The notes below the pieces were generated by a model. That model ran no database searches and was not told where the DNA came from. It saw only the letters and a program-made list of their open reading frames with translations. A stretch of DNA of 64,000 bases from Nitrosomonas eutropha (GTDB taxonomy: Bacteria > Pseudomonadota > Gammaproteobacteria > Burkholderiales > Nitrosomonadaceae): assembly GCF_003201195.1 (NCBI RefSeq), contig NZ_QICQ01000006.1, positions 1-64,000 of the forward strand, read 5' to 3'. This document shows, in pieces, positions 9,868 through 19,835 of the stretch (positions are counted from its first letter, which is position 1; every line of letters starts with the position of its first letter). The translations under genes and the position numbers were made by a program.

Positions 9868-9896
9868 GTTTATTCCGTTTGATTGAAAGGTATAAT
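9868..9896 (+). promoter_or_regulatory. Possible promoter upstream of minC
   Basis: A perfect TATAAT at 9891-9896 lies 100 bases before the minC start, but the -35 position 17 bases upstream (GTTTAT) is poor. The region is the 261-base gap between the divergent slp-like gene and minC. Confidence 0.35.
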
Positions 9897-9996
9897 AATG
9901 CTTTTTATATCCGGCCCCGGGTTATCTTGCATAATTCCATTTTTCACATGTCTTTGCATCATAGCCGGTTTTGTACGAGGCTGAGGAATTGCTAAT

Positions 9997-10722
9997 ATGA
10001 ATCAGTCTTCTATCTTAGATTTCAGGAGCGCCACTTCTTTTGTGCCAATCCTGGTTCTCTACAGCAATGACATGGAAATGATCAGCAAGCGATTGCAGGA
10101 GAAAATTGCGAGCGCTCCCGGCTTTTTCAGAAATTCTCCTGTGTTGTTTGATTTAAGCGAGTTGAATGAAAATGACATGGAAATTGATGTCGCAGCGCTT
10201 ATATCACGCCTTCGCCAATTGAGTCTGTTTCCTGTCGGGATCAGGGGTGGAGATCCGCTGCAGGAAAAGCAGGCATTGGCGTTGGCTGTTCCGGTTGACT
10301 CTGGCCGTAGCCGTAGTAACCCTGTTTTGCCTGAAGTACAAAAAAAGGACGATGCCGTTCCTGAATTTCAGGCTGTAATCAGGGATGCAGTTCATGCTCC
10401 AGCGATGATGATTACTCAGCCGGTACGTTCAGGTCAGCGTGTCTACGCTGCCAGTGATCTGGTGATTCTGGCACAAGTCAGCGCCGGTGCGGAAATTATG
10501 GCCGAAGGCAATATCCATATTTACAACACATTAAGAGGGCGTGCTTTAGCTGGTGTGCAGGGAGATATTGAGGCAAGACTTTTTTGCCTGGATCTGCAGG
10601 CGGAGCTGGTATCGATTGCGGGGATTTATAAGACTATCGAAGATTTGAAGGAGATTTCCAGGAAGAAGCCGGTACAGGTTTATTTACGGGACCAAGCATT
10701 GATCATCCAAGAATTAAGCTAA
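9997..10722 (+). CDS. minC: MinC, septum site-determining inhibitor of FtsZ
   Basis: This 241-residue protein blocks FtsZ ring assembly away from mid-cell. The N-terminal domain ([20 protein letters not shown]) is the FtsZ-inhibiting part; a variable linker around 105-130 leads to the C-terminal beta-helix domain with [20 protein letters not shown] and the Gly-rich [14 protein letters not shown], which binds MinD. It is first of minC-minD-minE, 25 bases before minD. Confidence 0.96.
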   Translation: MNQSSILDFRSATSFVPILVLYSNDMEMISKRLQEKIASAPGFFRNSPVLFDLSELNENDMEIDVAALISRLRQLSLFPVGIRGGDPLQEKQALALAVPVDSGRSRSNPVLPEVQKKDDAVPEFQAVIRDAVHAPAMMITQPVRSGQRVYAASDLVILAQVSAGAEIMAEGNIHIYNTLRGRALAGVQGDIEARLFCLDLQAELVSIAGIYKTIEDLKEISRKKPVQVYLRDQALIIQELS

Positions 10723-10747
10723 AAATATTTCTGAGAAGGAGATTCAA

Positions 10748-11557
10748 TTGGCAAGAATTATTGTTGTAACATCTGGGAAGGGAGGGGTTGGCAAAACCAC
10801 AACCAGTGCTGCTATTGCCATGGGGCTGGCAAAAAGAGGGCATAAAACTGCTGTCATTGATTTTGATGTTGGTCTGCGTAACCTGGATTTAATTATGGGG
10901 TGCGAACGCCGCGTAGTATACGACTTTGTCAATGTCATTAATGGTGAGGCAAATCTTAATCAGGCATTAATCCGGGACAAAAATTGCAATCAGCTTTATA
11001 TTCTTCCTGCATCACAGACACGTGATAAAGATGCGCTGAATCTGGAAGGGGTGGGCAGGGTGCTGGAAGAGCTCTCCAAAGATTTTAAATATATTGTTTG
11101 TGATTCACCTGCAGGTATCGAAAAAGGTGCCTATCTAGCTATGTATTACGCGGATGATGCGTTTGTCGTGACCAATCCAGAAGTTTCATCCGTAAGGGAC
11201 TCAGATCGCATGCTGGGAATACTGGCGAGCAAATCGCGCCGGGCTGAGTTGAACATGGAGCCAATCAAGGAATACCTGCTGCTGTCACGTTATGATTCGG
11301 ACAGGGTTGAATCGGGCGAAATGTTGAGTCTGGAAGATGTGCAGGAGATTTTGTCATTGCACTTGCTTGGTGTTATTCCAGAGTCCAAGTCAGTATTGAA
11401 TGCATCAAACTCGGGAATCCCTGTGATTTTGGACGAAAAAAGCGATGCCGGCCAGGCTTATGCAGATGTGGTTGCGCGTTATCTTGGTGAAAAAAAGCCC
11501 CTTCGTTTTATCGATAGCAAGAAAGGGTTTTTCAGAAAGCTGTTTGGAGGTAAATAA
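10748..11557 (+). CDS. minD: MinD, membrane-associated division-site ATPase
   Basis: This 269-residue protein is the ATPase that recruits MinC to the membrane and oscillates with MinE. It has the deviant Walker A motif GKGGVGKTTT at residues 10-19 and a C-terminal amphipathic helix (KKGFFRKLFGG) for membrane binding. The start is TTG at 10748, supported by AAGGAG at 10736-10741, 6 bases upstream. The stop overlaps the minE start (TAATGA). Confidence 0.98.
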   Translation: MARIIVVTSGKGGVGKTTTSAAIAMGLAKRGHKTAVIDFDVGLRNLDLIMGCERRVVYDFVNVINGEANLNQALIRDKNCNQLYILPASQTRDKDALNLEGVGRVLEELSKDFKYIVCDSPAGIEKGAYLAMYYADDAFVVTNPEVSSVRDSDRMLGILASKSRRAELNMEPIKEYLLLSRYDSDRVESGEMLSLEDVQEILSLHLLGVIPESKSVLNASNSGIPVILDEKSDAGQAYADVVARYLGEKKPLRFIDSKKGFFRKLFGGK

Positions 11558-11853
11558 TGAGCTTACTGGATTATTTTAAATCATCTAAATCTAAAACGGC
11601 TTCGGTTGCTAAGGAAAGGTTGCAGATCCTTGTTGCTCATGAGCGTTATTATCGCAATAAGCCATCCTATCTGCCGCAGTTGCAGGAAGAACTGATGCAG
11701 GTTATCCGGAAATATGTACAGGTGGATCAGGATGCTATATCTGTAAAATTTGAACAGGATGACAATCAGGAAACGCTGGAGCTGAATATTACTCTACCGG
11801 ATACACAAAATCCCCGGAATACTCAACAAGATATGATCCGGAATGCGCTTTAG
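11557..11853 (+). CDS. minE: MinE, topological specificity factor of division
   Basis: The 98-residue protein stimulates MinD ATPase and restricts MinCD to the poles. Typical features are the N-terminal membrane-targeting MSLLDYFKSSK, the MinD-contact helix VAKERLQILVAHER at 17-30 and the C-terminal dimerisation part. Its ATG overlaps the minD stop codon, indicating translational coupling. Confidence 0.97.
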   Translation: MSLLDYFKSSKSKTASVAKERLQILVAHERYYRNKPSYLPQLQEELMQVIRKYVQVDQDAISVKFEQDDNQETLELNITLPDTQNPRNTQQDMIRNAL

Positions 11854-11909
11854 ATGACTGAAATTCGTCAGGAATTTTTTGCAGGGGGCTGGCTGCCAGA
11901 TCTCTTGAG

Positions 11910-12596
11910 ATGATTTGCGTTGTGCTTTTCTGCTTTCCCGGTTTGAATGCCAGTAGAGCTGGATGTGGGAAGTGGATTCTGGGTGTGATTCTGATTTTAG
12001 CCGGATGTGCCGGGCCTGAAATTCACCGTGCTGAGGTAATAACGGTTGTTATTCAGCCTGTGCATGAACAGATTGATACTTCAGGAAAGCCCTTTGTACT
12101 TACCGGCAGGCTGGTAGTGAATGCCAAGCAGCAGAAATTTTCAGGCGGGATACGCTGGCGACATACCAGGCAGCGCGATGAGATTTATTTGTTTTCTCCT
12201 CTTGGACAAGTTGTTGCAGAAATTCTCCAGGATCAGACGGGGGTTCGCCTGACAACTTCCGAGCCAGCAATTTATCAGGCGCAAAGTGCGGAATATCTTA
12301 CCAACCAGGTACTGGGCTGGGAGCTTCCTCTTGCTGGTTTGCAATTTTGGGTACGCGGAGAACATTATCCGGGCACCATTGCTGAAAAGGATCTGAATAG
12401 GAATAATCGCACTGTAGCAATTCGGCAGGATGGATGGAATATTGCCTACCAGAGTTACTACCCGGAACAACCAACTGTTCCGGCTTTGCCCAGGTTATTG
12501 GAATTCAGTAGAATGGATGTAAAGATGAAGCTGATTGTTGATCAATGGGAAAAAGAGGCAAAGGGCGTTACTGGAGTGGACAGGAAGCTGCCGTAA
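11910..12596 (+). CDS. lolB: LolB, outer-membrane lipoprotein receptor
   Basis: This 228-residue precursor has a signal peptide ending in lipobox LAGC (Cys about residue 33). LolB accepts lipoproteins from LolA and inserts them into the outer membrane. Mature sequence features such as PFVLTGRLVVNAKQQKFSGG and IRWRHTRQRDEIYLFSPLG match the LolB pattern. It lies directly upstream of ispE, as in many proteobacteria (lolB-ispE-tRNA-prs). The signal peptide is rather long from ATG 11910; a GTG at 11922 is possible. Confidence 0.88.
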   Translation: MICVVLFCFPGLNASRAGCGKWILGVILILAGCAGPEIHRAEVITVVIQPVHEQIDTSGKPFVLTGRLVVNAKQQKFSGGIRWRHTRQRDEIYLFSPLGQVVAEILQDQTGVRLTTSEPAIYQAQSAEYLTNQVLGWELPLAGLQFWVRGEHYPGTIAEKDLNRNNRTVAIRQDGWNIAYQSYYPEQPTVPALPRLLEFSRMDVKMKLIVDQWEKEAKGVTGVDRKLP

Positions 12597-12620
12597 CAGT
12601 TTTTAATTCTCATATAGGGT

Positions 12621-13457
12621 ATGAACACGTTTCCAGCACCGGCTAAACTTAACCTGTTTTTGCATGTAATCGGACGGCGAGATGACGGTTACCATTTGCT
12701 GCAGACAGTTTTCCGTTTTATCGGCTATTCAGATCAACTGGGCTTTGATGTTACCAATGATGGCGTTATCAGACACCTGAATCTGGTTCCCGGCCTGACA
12801 GATACGGATGATCTATGTGTTCGGGCGGCAAAACTACTGCAGAAGAGATCCGGTAAAGAAATGCTCGGAGTCGGAATTCATCTGAGCAAGAATATTCCAC
12901 TTGGAGGAGGATTGGGGGGGGGAAGTTCTGACGCTGCTACAACATTAATCGTTCTGAACAGATTGTGGGGAATTAACTGGGGGCGAGAACGTTTGATGGC
13001 ATTGGGGCTGGAACTGGGCGCTGATGTTCCGATATTTATCTATGGCAGGAACGCATTTGCTGAAGGAGTTGGTGAAAAACTGGAGGTGATTAACTTGCCA
13101 CCCGCATGGTATGTCGTTCTGACGCCACCTGCTCCGATTTCCACAGCGGCAGTTTTTGCCAGCAGGGAGTTGACACGAAACACGATTCCCATCAAAATGG
13201 CGGCCTTTTCCATGGCGCAGGGACATAATGATCTTGAGCTTGTCGCGATGCGTTTGCAGCCTGTTATCGCCGAATGGCTGGATTGGTTAAAAGGGCGGCA
13301 TGGATCAACAAAAGTGGCAATGAGCGGTTCCGGATCATGTGTGTTTGCAGAGTTTCCTTCCGAATCTGCTGCGCGAGAGGTACTCAGACAATTGCCTGAT
13401 AGTATGAGTGGTTTTATCGCACCAGGGCTTGCAAGACATCCTTTGTCGGATTTTTAG
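12621..13457 (+). CDS. ispE: IspE, 4-diphosphocytidyl-2-C-methyl-D-erythritol kinase
   Basis: This 278-residue GHMP kinase phosphorylates CDP-methylerythritol in the MEP isoprenoid pathway. Visible motifs: PAPAKLNLFLHVIGRRDDGYH at the N-terminus with the catalytic Lys, the ATP loop PLGGGLGGGSSDAATT near residues 93-108, and the C-terminal VAMSGSGSCVFAEF. Its product ultimately feeds the polyprenyl chain used by UbiA. It sits 24 bases after lolB and 9 bases before tRNA-Gln. Confidence 0.97.
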   Translation: MNTFPAPAKLNLFLHVIGRRDDGYHLLQTVFRFIGYSDQLGFDVTNDGVIRHLNLVPGLTDTDDLCVRAAKLLQKRSGKEMLGVGIHLSKNIPLGGGLGGGSSDAATTLIVLNRLWGINWGRERLMALGLELGADVPIFIYGRNAFAEGVGEKLEVINLPPAWYVVLTPPAPISTAAVFASRELTRNTIPIKMAAFSMAQGHNDLELVAMRLQPVIAEWLDWLKGRHGSTKVAMSGSGSCVFAEFPSESAAREVLRQLPDSMSGFIAPGLARHPLSDF

Positions 13458-13466
13458 AATATTTTT

Positions 13467-13541
13467 TGGGGAGTCGCCAAGTGGTAAGGCACCGGATTTT
13501 GATTCCGGCATTCGTAGGTTCGATCCCTACCTCCCCAGCCA
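13467..13541 (+). tRNA. tRNA-Gln (anticodon TTG)
   Basis: Acceptor TGGGGAG pairs with CTCCCCA; anticodon stem CCGGA/TCCGG encloses loop TTTTGAT with anticodon TTG; T arm has GTAGGTTCGATCCCTAC; discriminator G and encoded CCA follow at 13538-13541. The position between ispE and prs is common in beta- and gammaproteobacteria. Confidence 0.97.
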
Positions 13542-13633
13542 AATCTCAGTGAATCTGCCATTATTATGTCAAATGTGGCGCAAGTGGCCGAATCTGTCTG
13601 TGTCATCTTTTAAACCAGAAGTAAAAGTTACCT

Positions 13634-14584
13634 ATGTCCTATGATAGCCTGATGGTTTTTACCGGAACGGCCAATCCTAAGCTGGCGCATGATGTGGTCA
13701 AATACCTGAATATCAATTTAGGGCGTGCGACCGTAGGGCGCTTCAGTGATGGCGAAGTTATGGTGGAGATACTTGAAAACGTCAGAGGTAACGATGTTTT
13801 TGTATTGCAATCCACCTGTGCACCAACCAACGACAGTTTGATGGAAATTCTGGTGATTGTTGATGCACTAAAACGCGCATCAGCTAGCCGCGTTACTGCA
13901 GCGATTCCCTATTTTGGCTATGCGCGACAGGACAGGAGAGCTCGTTCTGCACGAGTGCCTATTACAGCTAAAGTTGTGGCAAATATGTTGACCAGCGTTG
14001 GTGTTGATAGAGTATTGACTATGGATTTGCATTCTGATCAGATTCAGGGTTTTTTTGATATTCCTGTGGATAATATTTATGGCACTCCTACACTGTTGGG
14101 AGACATCTGGAAGCATGATTATCAGAACCTGATCGTGGTATCTCCTGATGTGGGTGGCGTTGTCAGAGCTCGTCATATGGCCAGGCGTTTGGAATGTGAT
14201 CTGGCTATTATCGACAAGCGACGCCCCAAACCAAATGAATCCAAGGTCATGAACATTATCGGCGACGTCAAAGAGCGTACCTGTGTAATTATTGACGATA
14301 TGGTGGATACAGCAAATACATTATGTGAAGCAGCTTCGGCACTTAAACAGGAAGGTGCGGCTAGCGTGATTGCTTATTCAACCCATGCAGTTTTGTCAGG
14401 CAAGGCGGTAGAGCGTGTACAGAATTCTGATCTGGATAAGCTGGTGGTAACAGATACAATCCCTTTAAGAGAAGATGCCAGCAAATGTAACCGTATACAG
14501 CAGTTAAGTGTGGCTAGTTTGCTGGGTGAATCCATGCTTAGGGTAAGTAATGAAAGTTCACTGAGTTCGTTGTTTATAGAATAA
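13634..14584 (+). CDS. prs: Ribose-phosphate pyrophosphokinase (PRPP synthetase)
   Basis: The 316-residue enzyme makes PRPP from ribose 5-phosphate and ATP, the precursor for purine, pyrimidine, His and Trp synthesis. It shows [12 protein letters not shown] at the start, the catalytic flexible loop [15 protein letters not shown] near residues 97-111, and the PRPP-binding [12 protein letters not shown] near 218-229. PRPP is used by purF in this window, and Trp synthesis genes are also here. Confidence 0.98.
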   Translation: MSYDSLMVFTGTANPKLAHDVVKYLNINLGRATVGRFSDGEVMVEILENVRGNDVFVLQSTCAPTNDSLMEILVIVDALKRASASRVTAAIPYFGYARQDRRARSARVPITAKVVANMLTSVGVDRVLTMDLHSDQIQGFFDIPVDNIYGTPTLLGDIWKHDYQNLIVVSPDVGGVVRARHMARRLECDLAIIDKRRPKPNESKVMNIIGDVKERTCVIIDDMVDTANTLCEAASALKQEGAASVIAYSTHAVLSGKAVERVQNSDLDKLVVTDTIPLREDASKCNRIQQLSVASLLGESMLRVSNESSLSSLFIE

Positions 14585-14637
14585 GATAATTTTAAGGTCT
14601 GTTCACGGATGTGATGGGCTGTTTTCAGGAGAATAGA

Positions 14638-15246
14638 ATGCCAATTGAGATAAGCGCTAACAGTCGTAATTTACATGGAACCGGTGCCAATCGCCGCCTG
14701 CGTATCCAGGGCAGATTACCGGGTGTCATCTACGGAGGAGGCGGTACCGCGCAACCGATAGATCTTGATCACAAAGATCTGTACTACAAACTAAAAACAG
14801 ATGTTTTTCATGCATCGATACTTTCGATTAACGTGGATGGAAAAAAGGAACAGGTACTTTTACGTGATGTGCAAATGCACCCGTTCAAGCAGCAAGTACT
14901 GCACATTGATTTTCAGCGGATCAGACAGGATCAGAAAATACATGTAAAAGTACCGCTGCATTTCATCAATGCTGACATTGCACCCGGGGTCAAATTGTCA
15001 GGCGGGATGATCAGCCATGTAGCGACTGAAATTGAAATATCCTGCTTGCCAAAAGATTTACCTGAGTCTATTACAGTGGATCTATCGGAAATGACAGCCG
15101 GTAGCATACTACACACGAGCGATTTGAAGTTGCCGGAAAATGTTGAAATACCAGCTCTGTTGAGGGGTGACAATCAGCCGGTTTCCACTCTTATTATGCC
15201 GCGTGGCGGGGAAGTTGCAGATGAGTCCGGCGAAGAATCTGCCTGA
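14638..15246 (+). CDS. rplY: 50S ribosomal protein L25, long CTC form
   Basis: This 202-residue protein is the long form of L25 (TL5/CTC) that binds 5S rRNA. The N-terminal domain ([20 protein letters not shown], then [10 protein letters not shown]) is followed by the C-terminal beta domain. I chose ATG at 14638 because AGGAG lies a few bases upstream (14627-14631); an upstream GTG at 14611 would add nine residues without such a site. It is between prs and pth, the usual beta/gammaproteobacterial order. Confidence 0.96.
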   Translation: MPIEISANSRNLHGTGANRRLRIQGRLPGVIYGGGGTAQPIDLDHKDLYYKLKTDVFHASILSINVDGKKEQVLLRDVQMHPFKQQVLHIDFQRIRQDQKIHVKVPLHFINADIAPGVKLSGGMISHVATEIEISCLPKDLPESITVDLSEMTAGSILHTSDLKLPENVEIPALLRGDNQPVSTLIMPRGGEVADESGEESA

Positions 15247-15258
15247 TTTTGTCTGATG

Positions 15259-15283
15259 TACGCCAGAGAATTTCTCTGGCGTA
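15259..15283 (+). terminator. Hairpin after rplY, likely terminator
   Basis: A perfect 10-base inverted repeat, TACGCCAGAG and CTCTGGCGTA, with a 5-base loop AATTT lies 13 bases after the rplY stop. The stem is strong; the following ATTCTTGCTATT is only moderately T-rich, so termination may be partial. Confidence 0.6.
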
Positions 15284-15350
15284 ATTCTTGCTATTCTGAA
15301 ATTCACTTCACTTTTTGTTGAGTCATCTGTTGTCGGGACTGTACTGAGTT

Positions 15351-15938
15351 ATGGAACTACCCATAAGGTTGGTGGTCGGCCTTGGCAATCCTGGCGATAA
15401 ATATACCTCAACCCGCCATAATATCGGTTCTGATTGGCTGGATCGTTTGGCTGATGCGCAGCGAGTTTCTTTTGCGCTGGATATCCGTTTCAGGGGATTG
15501 TGTGCACGCATTGTTCAATCCGATACAGATATCTGGTTGCTCAAGCCGCAAACCTACATGAATGCCAGCGGTATGTCGGTGGGGGCCATGTGTCGTTACT
15601 ACAAGATAACACCCGAGCAGATACTGGTCGTCCACGATGAGCTGGATTTGCAACCCGGTATTATCAAGCTGAAATCCGGTGGTGGGACCGGGGGGCACAA
15701 TGGCCTTAAAAGTATCGTTGCTGATCTTTCCACTCAGGTTTTCTGGCGCTTGCGGATTGGCGTGGGGCATCCGGGGGACAGAAATCAGGTAGTGGATTAT
15801 GTGCTACACCTCCCGCGCAGAGAAGAAGCGGCGCTGATTGATGAGGCAATAGACCACAGCATACAAGTGTGGCCACTAATCGCCCGAGGAAATTTTGCAG
15901 CAGCCATGCAGCAATTGCATACCCGGCAGGAAAACTGA
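15351..15938 (+). CDS. pth: Peptidyl-tRNA hydrolase
   Basis: This 195-residue enzyme releases peptides from prematurely dissociated peptidyl-tRNA. Conserved features are LVVGLGNPGDKYTSTRHNIG at residues 7-26 with the catalytic His, LLKPQTYMNASG, and LVVHDELDLQPG with the partner Asp. Length is normal. It lies between rplY and ychF, a conserved trio. Confidence 0.97.
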   Translation: MELPIRLVVGLGNPGDKYTSTRHNIGSDWLDRLADAQRVSFALDIRFRGLCARIVQSDTDIWLLKPQTYMNASGMSVGAMCRYYKITPEQILVVHDELDLQPGIIKLKSGGGTGGHNGLKSIVADLSTQVFWRLRIGVGHPGDRNQVVDYVLHLPRREEAALIDEAIDHSIQVWPLIARGNFAAAMQQLHTRQEN

Positions 15939-15992
15939 CAAAACAAGCAGCGTACTCTACGCAACATTCAGGAAATTGATGGAAACCGGATT

Positions 15993-17084
15993 ATGAGCTT
16001 GAAATGTGGAATCGTCGGTTTGCCCAATGTCGGCAAATCTACCTTGTTTAATGCACTGACCAAAGCGGGCATTGCTGCGGAAAATTACCCGTTTTGCACT
16101 ATTGAACCCAACGTTGGCATAGTTGAGGTTCCCGACTCACGCCTCGCCGAGCTGAGTAAAATCGTTAATCCGCAGCGTGTGCAGCCTGCTATCGTGGAAT
16201 TTGTTGATATTGCCGGGCTGGTTGCAGGCGCTTCCAGGGGAGAAGGACTGGGCAACCAGTTTCTTGCCAACATCCGTGAAACAGATGCTATTGTTAATGT
16301 TGTGCGCTGTTTTGATGATCCGAACGTCGTGCATGTTACGGGGAAAGTTGATCCGCTTGCCGATATTGAAATTATCCTGACCGAACTGGCGTTGGCCGAT
16401 CTCGCCACCGTGGAAAAAGCCATTGTGCGTGATAGTAAAAAAATGAAATCCGGCGATAAGGAAGCGAGCAAACTGGTTGCAGTGCTTGAAAAATTGGTGC
16501 TACACCTTAACCAGGGTCAGCCAGCGCGCACTTTTCCGCTTTCAGACGAGGAAAGAGAAATCATCAAGTCATTATGTTTGCTGACAATCAAGCCGGCCAT
16601 GTATGTAGGCAACGTGCTGGAAGATGGTTTCGAAAACAACCCACATCTTGATCGATTACGTGAATACGCAGCAAAAGAAAATGCACCAGTCGTAGCGCTG
16701 TGCGCCAAGATCGAAGCCGAGCTGGCCGATCTCGACGAAGCAGATAAAAAGGAATTTTTAGCGGATTTGGGGCTGGAAGAGCCCGGCCTCAATCGCCTGA
16801 TTCGTACTGGTTACGATCTGCTTGGCCTGCAAACGTATTTTACCGCTGGCGTGAAGGAGGTGCGTGCCTGGACCATACACAGGGGAGATACCGCTCCGCA
16901 GGCAGCAGGAGCCATCCATACCGACTTTGAAAAAGGCTTCATACGTGCGCAAACTGTTTCCTATGCCGATTTTATTGCTTGTGGCGGCGAAGCTGGCGCG
17001 AAGGAAAAAGGTAAAATGCGTGTAGAAGGTAAAGATTACATCGTACAGGATGGTGATGTGATGCATTTTCTGTTTAATGTCTAG
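15993..17084 (+). CDS. ychF: YchF, OBG-type ribosome-binding ATPase
   Basis: This 363-residue P-loop protein (called engD in some genomes) has Walker [10 protein letters not shown] at residues 8-16, the [11 protein letters not shown] switch region, a coiled-coil insertion around 130-200, and a C-terminal TGS domain ([20 protein letters not shown]). YchF binds ribosomes and hydrolyses ATP, with a role in stress response. It closes the prs-rplY-pth-ychF series. Confidence 0.97.
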   Translation: MSLKCGIVGLPNVGKSTLFNALTKAGIAAENYPFCTIEPNVGIVEVPDSRLAELSKIVNPQRVQPAIVEFVDIAGLVAGASRGEGLGNQFLANIRETDAIVNVVRCFDDPNVVHVTGKVDPLADIEIILTELALADLATVEKAIVRDSKKMKSGDKEASKLVAVLEKLVLHLNQGQPARTFPLSDEEREIIKSLCLLTIKPAMYVGNVLEDGFENNPHLDRLREYAAKENAPVVALCAKIEAELADLDEADKKEFLADLGLEEPGLNRLIRTGYDLLGLQTYFTAGVKEVRAWTIHRGDTAPQAAGAIHTDFEKGFIRAQTVSYADFIACGGEAGAKEKGKMRVEGKDYIVQDGDVMHFLFNV

Positions 17085-17117
17085 CGGGCTGGTGAGGTGT
17101 ATTTCTTCATCCGCTAG
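17081..17117 (+). terminator. Possible terminator hairpin after ychF
   Basis: CTAGCGG (17081-17087) and CCGCTAG (17111-17117) form a perfect 7-base stem with a 23-base loop; the left arm contains the ychF stop codon. Only three Ts follow, so the call is weak. Confidence 0.35.
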
Positions 17118-17530
17118 TTTGTGCTTGTACCTTATATGTGTCAGGAAATCGCATTATTCTCACTAGCGGCAATCTCGCCCGATACAAGTAGAGCGGTAGT
17201 TGGTGGTGTTTTGCGCAACATGTGGAATAACTTCATTTCCTGTCAGTACCCGATAAATTCGGCGATACCATAATTCTTTTCTGTCCCACACTGCATTATC
17301 TATCGACGCTCCAATGAGCTGATGAAACAGTAGGTCGTATTGGATTTACTTCATCAGCCGTTGCTTTGCGCAACTGTATGAGCATGGCCAAATAGTCCGG
17401 CCACCCCTATCCTGATTCTGTATTTAGCGAACTGATTTGCGCTTGATAGATTCTAAAAGACTTCCTTATCTTTCTGAAAGATATATTGAAAAAAATTTAC
17501 TGCCGGGAGATTTTTCATTTGCCCGGTAAT
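17118..17530. other. Gene-poor stretch with possible minus-strand gene remnants
   Basis: The 502 bases between ychF and leuC contain no intact gene that I can support. On the minus strand two adjacent open stretches in different frames read like protein: 17296-17406 (WPDYLAMLIQLRKA..., ending SSAHWSVDR) and 17163-17345 (IQYDLLFHQLIGASID..., ending RSTCIGRDCR). The second has no ATG start and opens just after a stop. They overlap, as if one gene had suffered a frameshift. No family is recognised; chance is possible. Confidence 0.35.
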
Positions 17531-17560
17531 TTGTTAATTAGACAGGCTTTATGGGATAAT
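17531..17560 (+). promoter_or_regulatory. Putative promoter for leuC
   Basis: TTGTTA (17531-17536) and GATAAT (17555-17560) are separated by 18 bases, 26 bases before the leuC start. Both boxes differ from consensus (4/6 and 5/6 matches). Confidence 0.45.
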
Positions 17561-17586
17561 TACGCCTGTAAAAACAGGTAATCATA

Positions 17587-19005
17587 TTGAAAATGAAAAC
17601 GTTATACGACAAGCTTTGGAATGGTCATGTAGTTCATGCTGAATCGGATGATCCAAATGGCATGGTGATACTCTACATTGATCGCCACTTGGTGCACGAA
17701 GTAACCAGCCCTCAGGCTTTTGAAAATTTGAAGCTATCGGGACGCAGGCCGTGGCGTACTGATTCTATCCTGGCGGTGGCGGATCACAATGTCCCTACAA
17801 CTGACCGGAGTAGTGGTATCAGTGACCCGATATCTCGTTTACAGGTCGAAACACTAAGTCAAAATTGTGAGGAATTTGCAATTACCGAGTTCAAGATGGA
17901 TGATGAACGTCAGGGAATTGTACATGTGATCGGGCCGGAACAGGGCGCAACACTACCCGGCATGACTGTTGTCTGTGGGGATTCTCATACCAGTACTCAT
18001 GGGGCGTTTGCGTGTTTAGCGTTCGGCATTGGCACATCTGAGGTTGAGCATGTTTTAGCGACACAATGTCTGGTTGCCCGAAAATCCAAAACAATGTTGG
18101 TCAAAGTTGAAGGAAATCTTGGTCAGGGTGTAACAGCTAAGGATATTGCATTGGCTATTATCGGTGAAATAGGAACAGCGGGTGGTACAGGACACGCTAT
18201 CGAGTTTGCTGGTAATGCGATTCGATCCCTATCCATGGAGGGCCGGATGACACTTTGCAATATGGCGATCGAGGCAGGCGCACGTGCGGGGATGATTGGA
18301 GTGGATGACGTCACGATCAATTATATTAAGGGAAGACCTTTTGCGCCTCGGAAAGATTTATGGGATCGGGCGGTTACGTATTGGCGTACATTGAAAAGTG
18401 ATGAGGATGCTGTTTTTGATCATATTGTGGAATTAAAGGCAGAGAACATCAAGCCTCAGGTAACCTGGGGAACTTCACCGGAAATGGTAACCACGATTGA
18501 TGGATATGTGCCAGACCCTGCAGATATCAGTGATCCGATCAAGCGTCATAATATTGAACATGCGCTTGAATATATGGGACTTAAGCCAGGAACGCCCATA
18601 CAGGACATAGCACTGGATAAAATATTTATTGGTTCTTGCACCAATTCCCGTATAGAAGATTTGCGTGCAGCAGCAGAAATTGTCAAAGGAAAACGGATTG
18701 CCCCTAATATTAAGCTGGCTATGGTGGTTCCTGGTTCTGGTCTGGTCAAATCGATGGCTGAAACAGAGGGGCTGGATAGAATTTTTCAAGCGGCAGGATT
18801 TGAATGGCGTGAACCTGGATGTTCAATGTGCCTGGCGATGAATGATGACAAATTATTGCCTGGAGAGCGCTGTGCCTCGACTTCCAATCGAAATTTTGAG
18901 GGGCGGCAAGGCCCTGGCGGCCGAACGCACCTGGTTAGCCCATCTATGGCTGCTGCGGCTGCCATATCTGGTCATTTTGTTGATGTACGCTCTTTTGCCC
19001 ATTAA
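17587..19005 (+). CDS. leuC: LeuC, isopropylmalate isomerase large subunit
   Basis: The 472-residue subunit, with LeuD, isomerises 2- to 3-isopropylmalate in leucine synthesis. It is aconitase-like: [18 protein letters not shown] near 137-154, and the 4Fe-4S cysteines in [11 protein letters not shown] and CSMCLAMND. Start is either TTG at 17587, which is better spaced from a weak AGG, or ATG at 17593. An entericidin-like gene separates it from leuD. Confidence 0.97.
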   Translation: MKMKTLYDKLWNGHVVHAESDDPNGMVILYIDRHLVHEVTSPQAFENLKLSGRRPWRTDSILAVADHNVPTTDRSSGISDPISRLQVETLSQNCEEFAITEFKMDDERQGIVHVIGPEQGATLPGMTVVCGDSHTSTHGAFACLAFGIGTSEVEHVLATQCLVARKSKTMLVKVEGNLGQGVTAKDIALAIIGEIGTAGGTGHAIEFAGNAIRSLSMEGRMTLCNMAIEAGARAGMIGVDDVTINYIKGRPFAPRKDLWDRAVTYWRTLKSDEDAVFDHIVELKAENIKPQVTWGTSPEMVTTIDGYVPDPADISDPIKRHNIEHALEYMGLKPGTPIQDIALDKIFIGSCTNSRIEDLRAAAEIVKGKRIAPNIKLAMVVPGSGLVKSMAETEGLDRIFQAAGFEWREPGCSMCLAMNDDKLLPGERCASTSNRNFEGRQGPGGRTHLVSPSMAAAAAISGHFVDVRSFAH

Positions 19006-19037
19006 ACAGAGTTTATTATTTATATAGGAGATTGGTG

Positions 19038-19166
19038 ATGAAAACACTGTTCGCATTATCTTTGCTGCTGATAATTACTGCGCAGCTGACTGCTTGTAAT
19101 ACGATGCAAGGATTTGGTAAGGATGTTCAGCGTGGTGGCGAAGCCATTGAAAGAACTGCTAAATAA
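19038..19166 (+). CDS. Entericidin-like small lipoprotein
   Basis: This 42-residue protein has a lipoprotein signal ([20 protein letters not shown]) and a short mature part with [17 protein letters not shown]. This matches the EcnA/EcnB family of tiny membrane lipoproteins, described in enterobacteria as a toxin/antidote pair. AGGAG lies 7 bases upstream of the ATG. It is wedged between leuC and leuD (32 and 5 bases), an arrangement I recall from other betaproteobacteria. Only one copy is present, so a two-gene system is not evident. Confidence 0.85.
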   Translation: MKTLFALSLLLIITAQLTACNTMQGFGKDVQRGGEAIERTAK

Positions 19167-19171
19167 ATGGA

Positions 19172-19810
19172 ATGAAAAAATTTGAACAGCTTCGGGGGAT
19201 AGTTGCACCGCTGGATCGTGCAAATATTGATACAGACGCGATCATTCCCAAGCAATTTCTGAAATCAATCAAGCGTTCAGGTTTTGGCCAGAACCTGTTC
19301 GATGAATGGCGTTATCTTGATTATGGTGAACCGGGAAAAGATGCTGCATCGCGTCAACTTAATCCGGATTTCATACTTAACCAATCACGCTATCAAGGGG
19401 CTAAAATTCTTGTTACACGCGATAACTTTGGCTGCGGATCCAGCAGAGAACACGCTCCCTGGGCTTTGCAGGATTACGGCTTCGCTGTAATTATTGCGCC
19501 AAGTTTTGCTGATATTTTTTACAATAACTGTTTCAAGATTGGTCTGTTGCCAATTGTACTGGAGTCACCTGTTGTTGACAGATTGATCAGGGATGCTCTG
19601 ACAGTGGATGGTTATCAACTGGAAATTAATCTGGAAGCACAAACCGTGATGGCTCTATCCGGTGAGACTTACTGGTTTGAGGTTGATCATTTCCGTAAAC
19701 ATTGCTTACTTAACGGGTTGGATGAGATTGGTTTAACTCTGCAGCATGCCGACAGAATCAGAAAATTTGAGATAAATCGAAGAAATGAGCAGCCTTGGCT
19801 ATTTTTGTAA
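19172..19810 (+). CDS. leuD: LeuD, isopropylmalate isomerase small subunit
   Basis: The 212-residue swivel-domain partner of LeuC. The substrate loop is visible in [21 protein letters not shown] at residues 19-39 and the signature in [16 protein letters not shown]. Normal length. It follows the entericidin-like gene by 5 bases and precedes leuB by 25 bases, so leuC-ecn-leuD-leuB are probably co-transcribed. Confidence 0.97.
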   Translation: MKKFEQLRGIVAPLDRANIDTDAIIPKQFLKSIKRSGFGQNLFDEWRYLDYGEPGKDAASRQLNPDFILNQSRYQGAKILVTRDNFGCGSSREHAPWALQDYGFAVIIAPSFADIFYNNCFKIGLLPIVLESPVVDRLIRDALTVDGYQLEINLEAQTVMALSGETYWFEVDHFRKHCLLNGLDEIGLTLQHADRIRKFEINRRNEQPWLFL

Positions 19811-19835
19811 CAAGAAATGAAGGCAGGTTGAGTGT

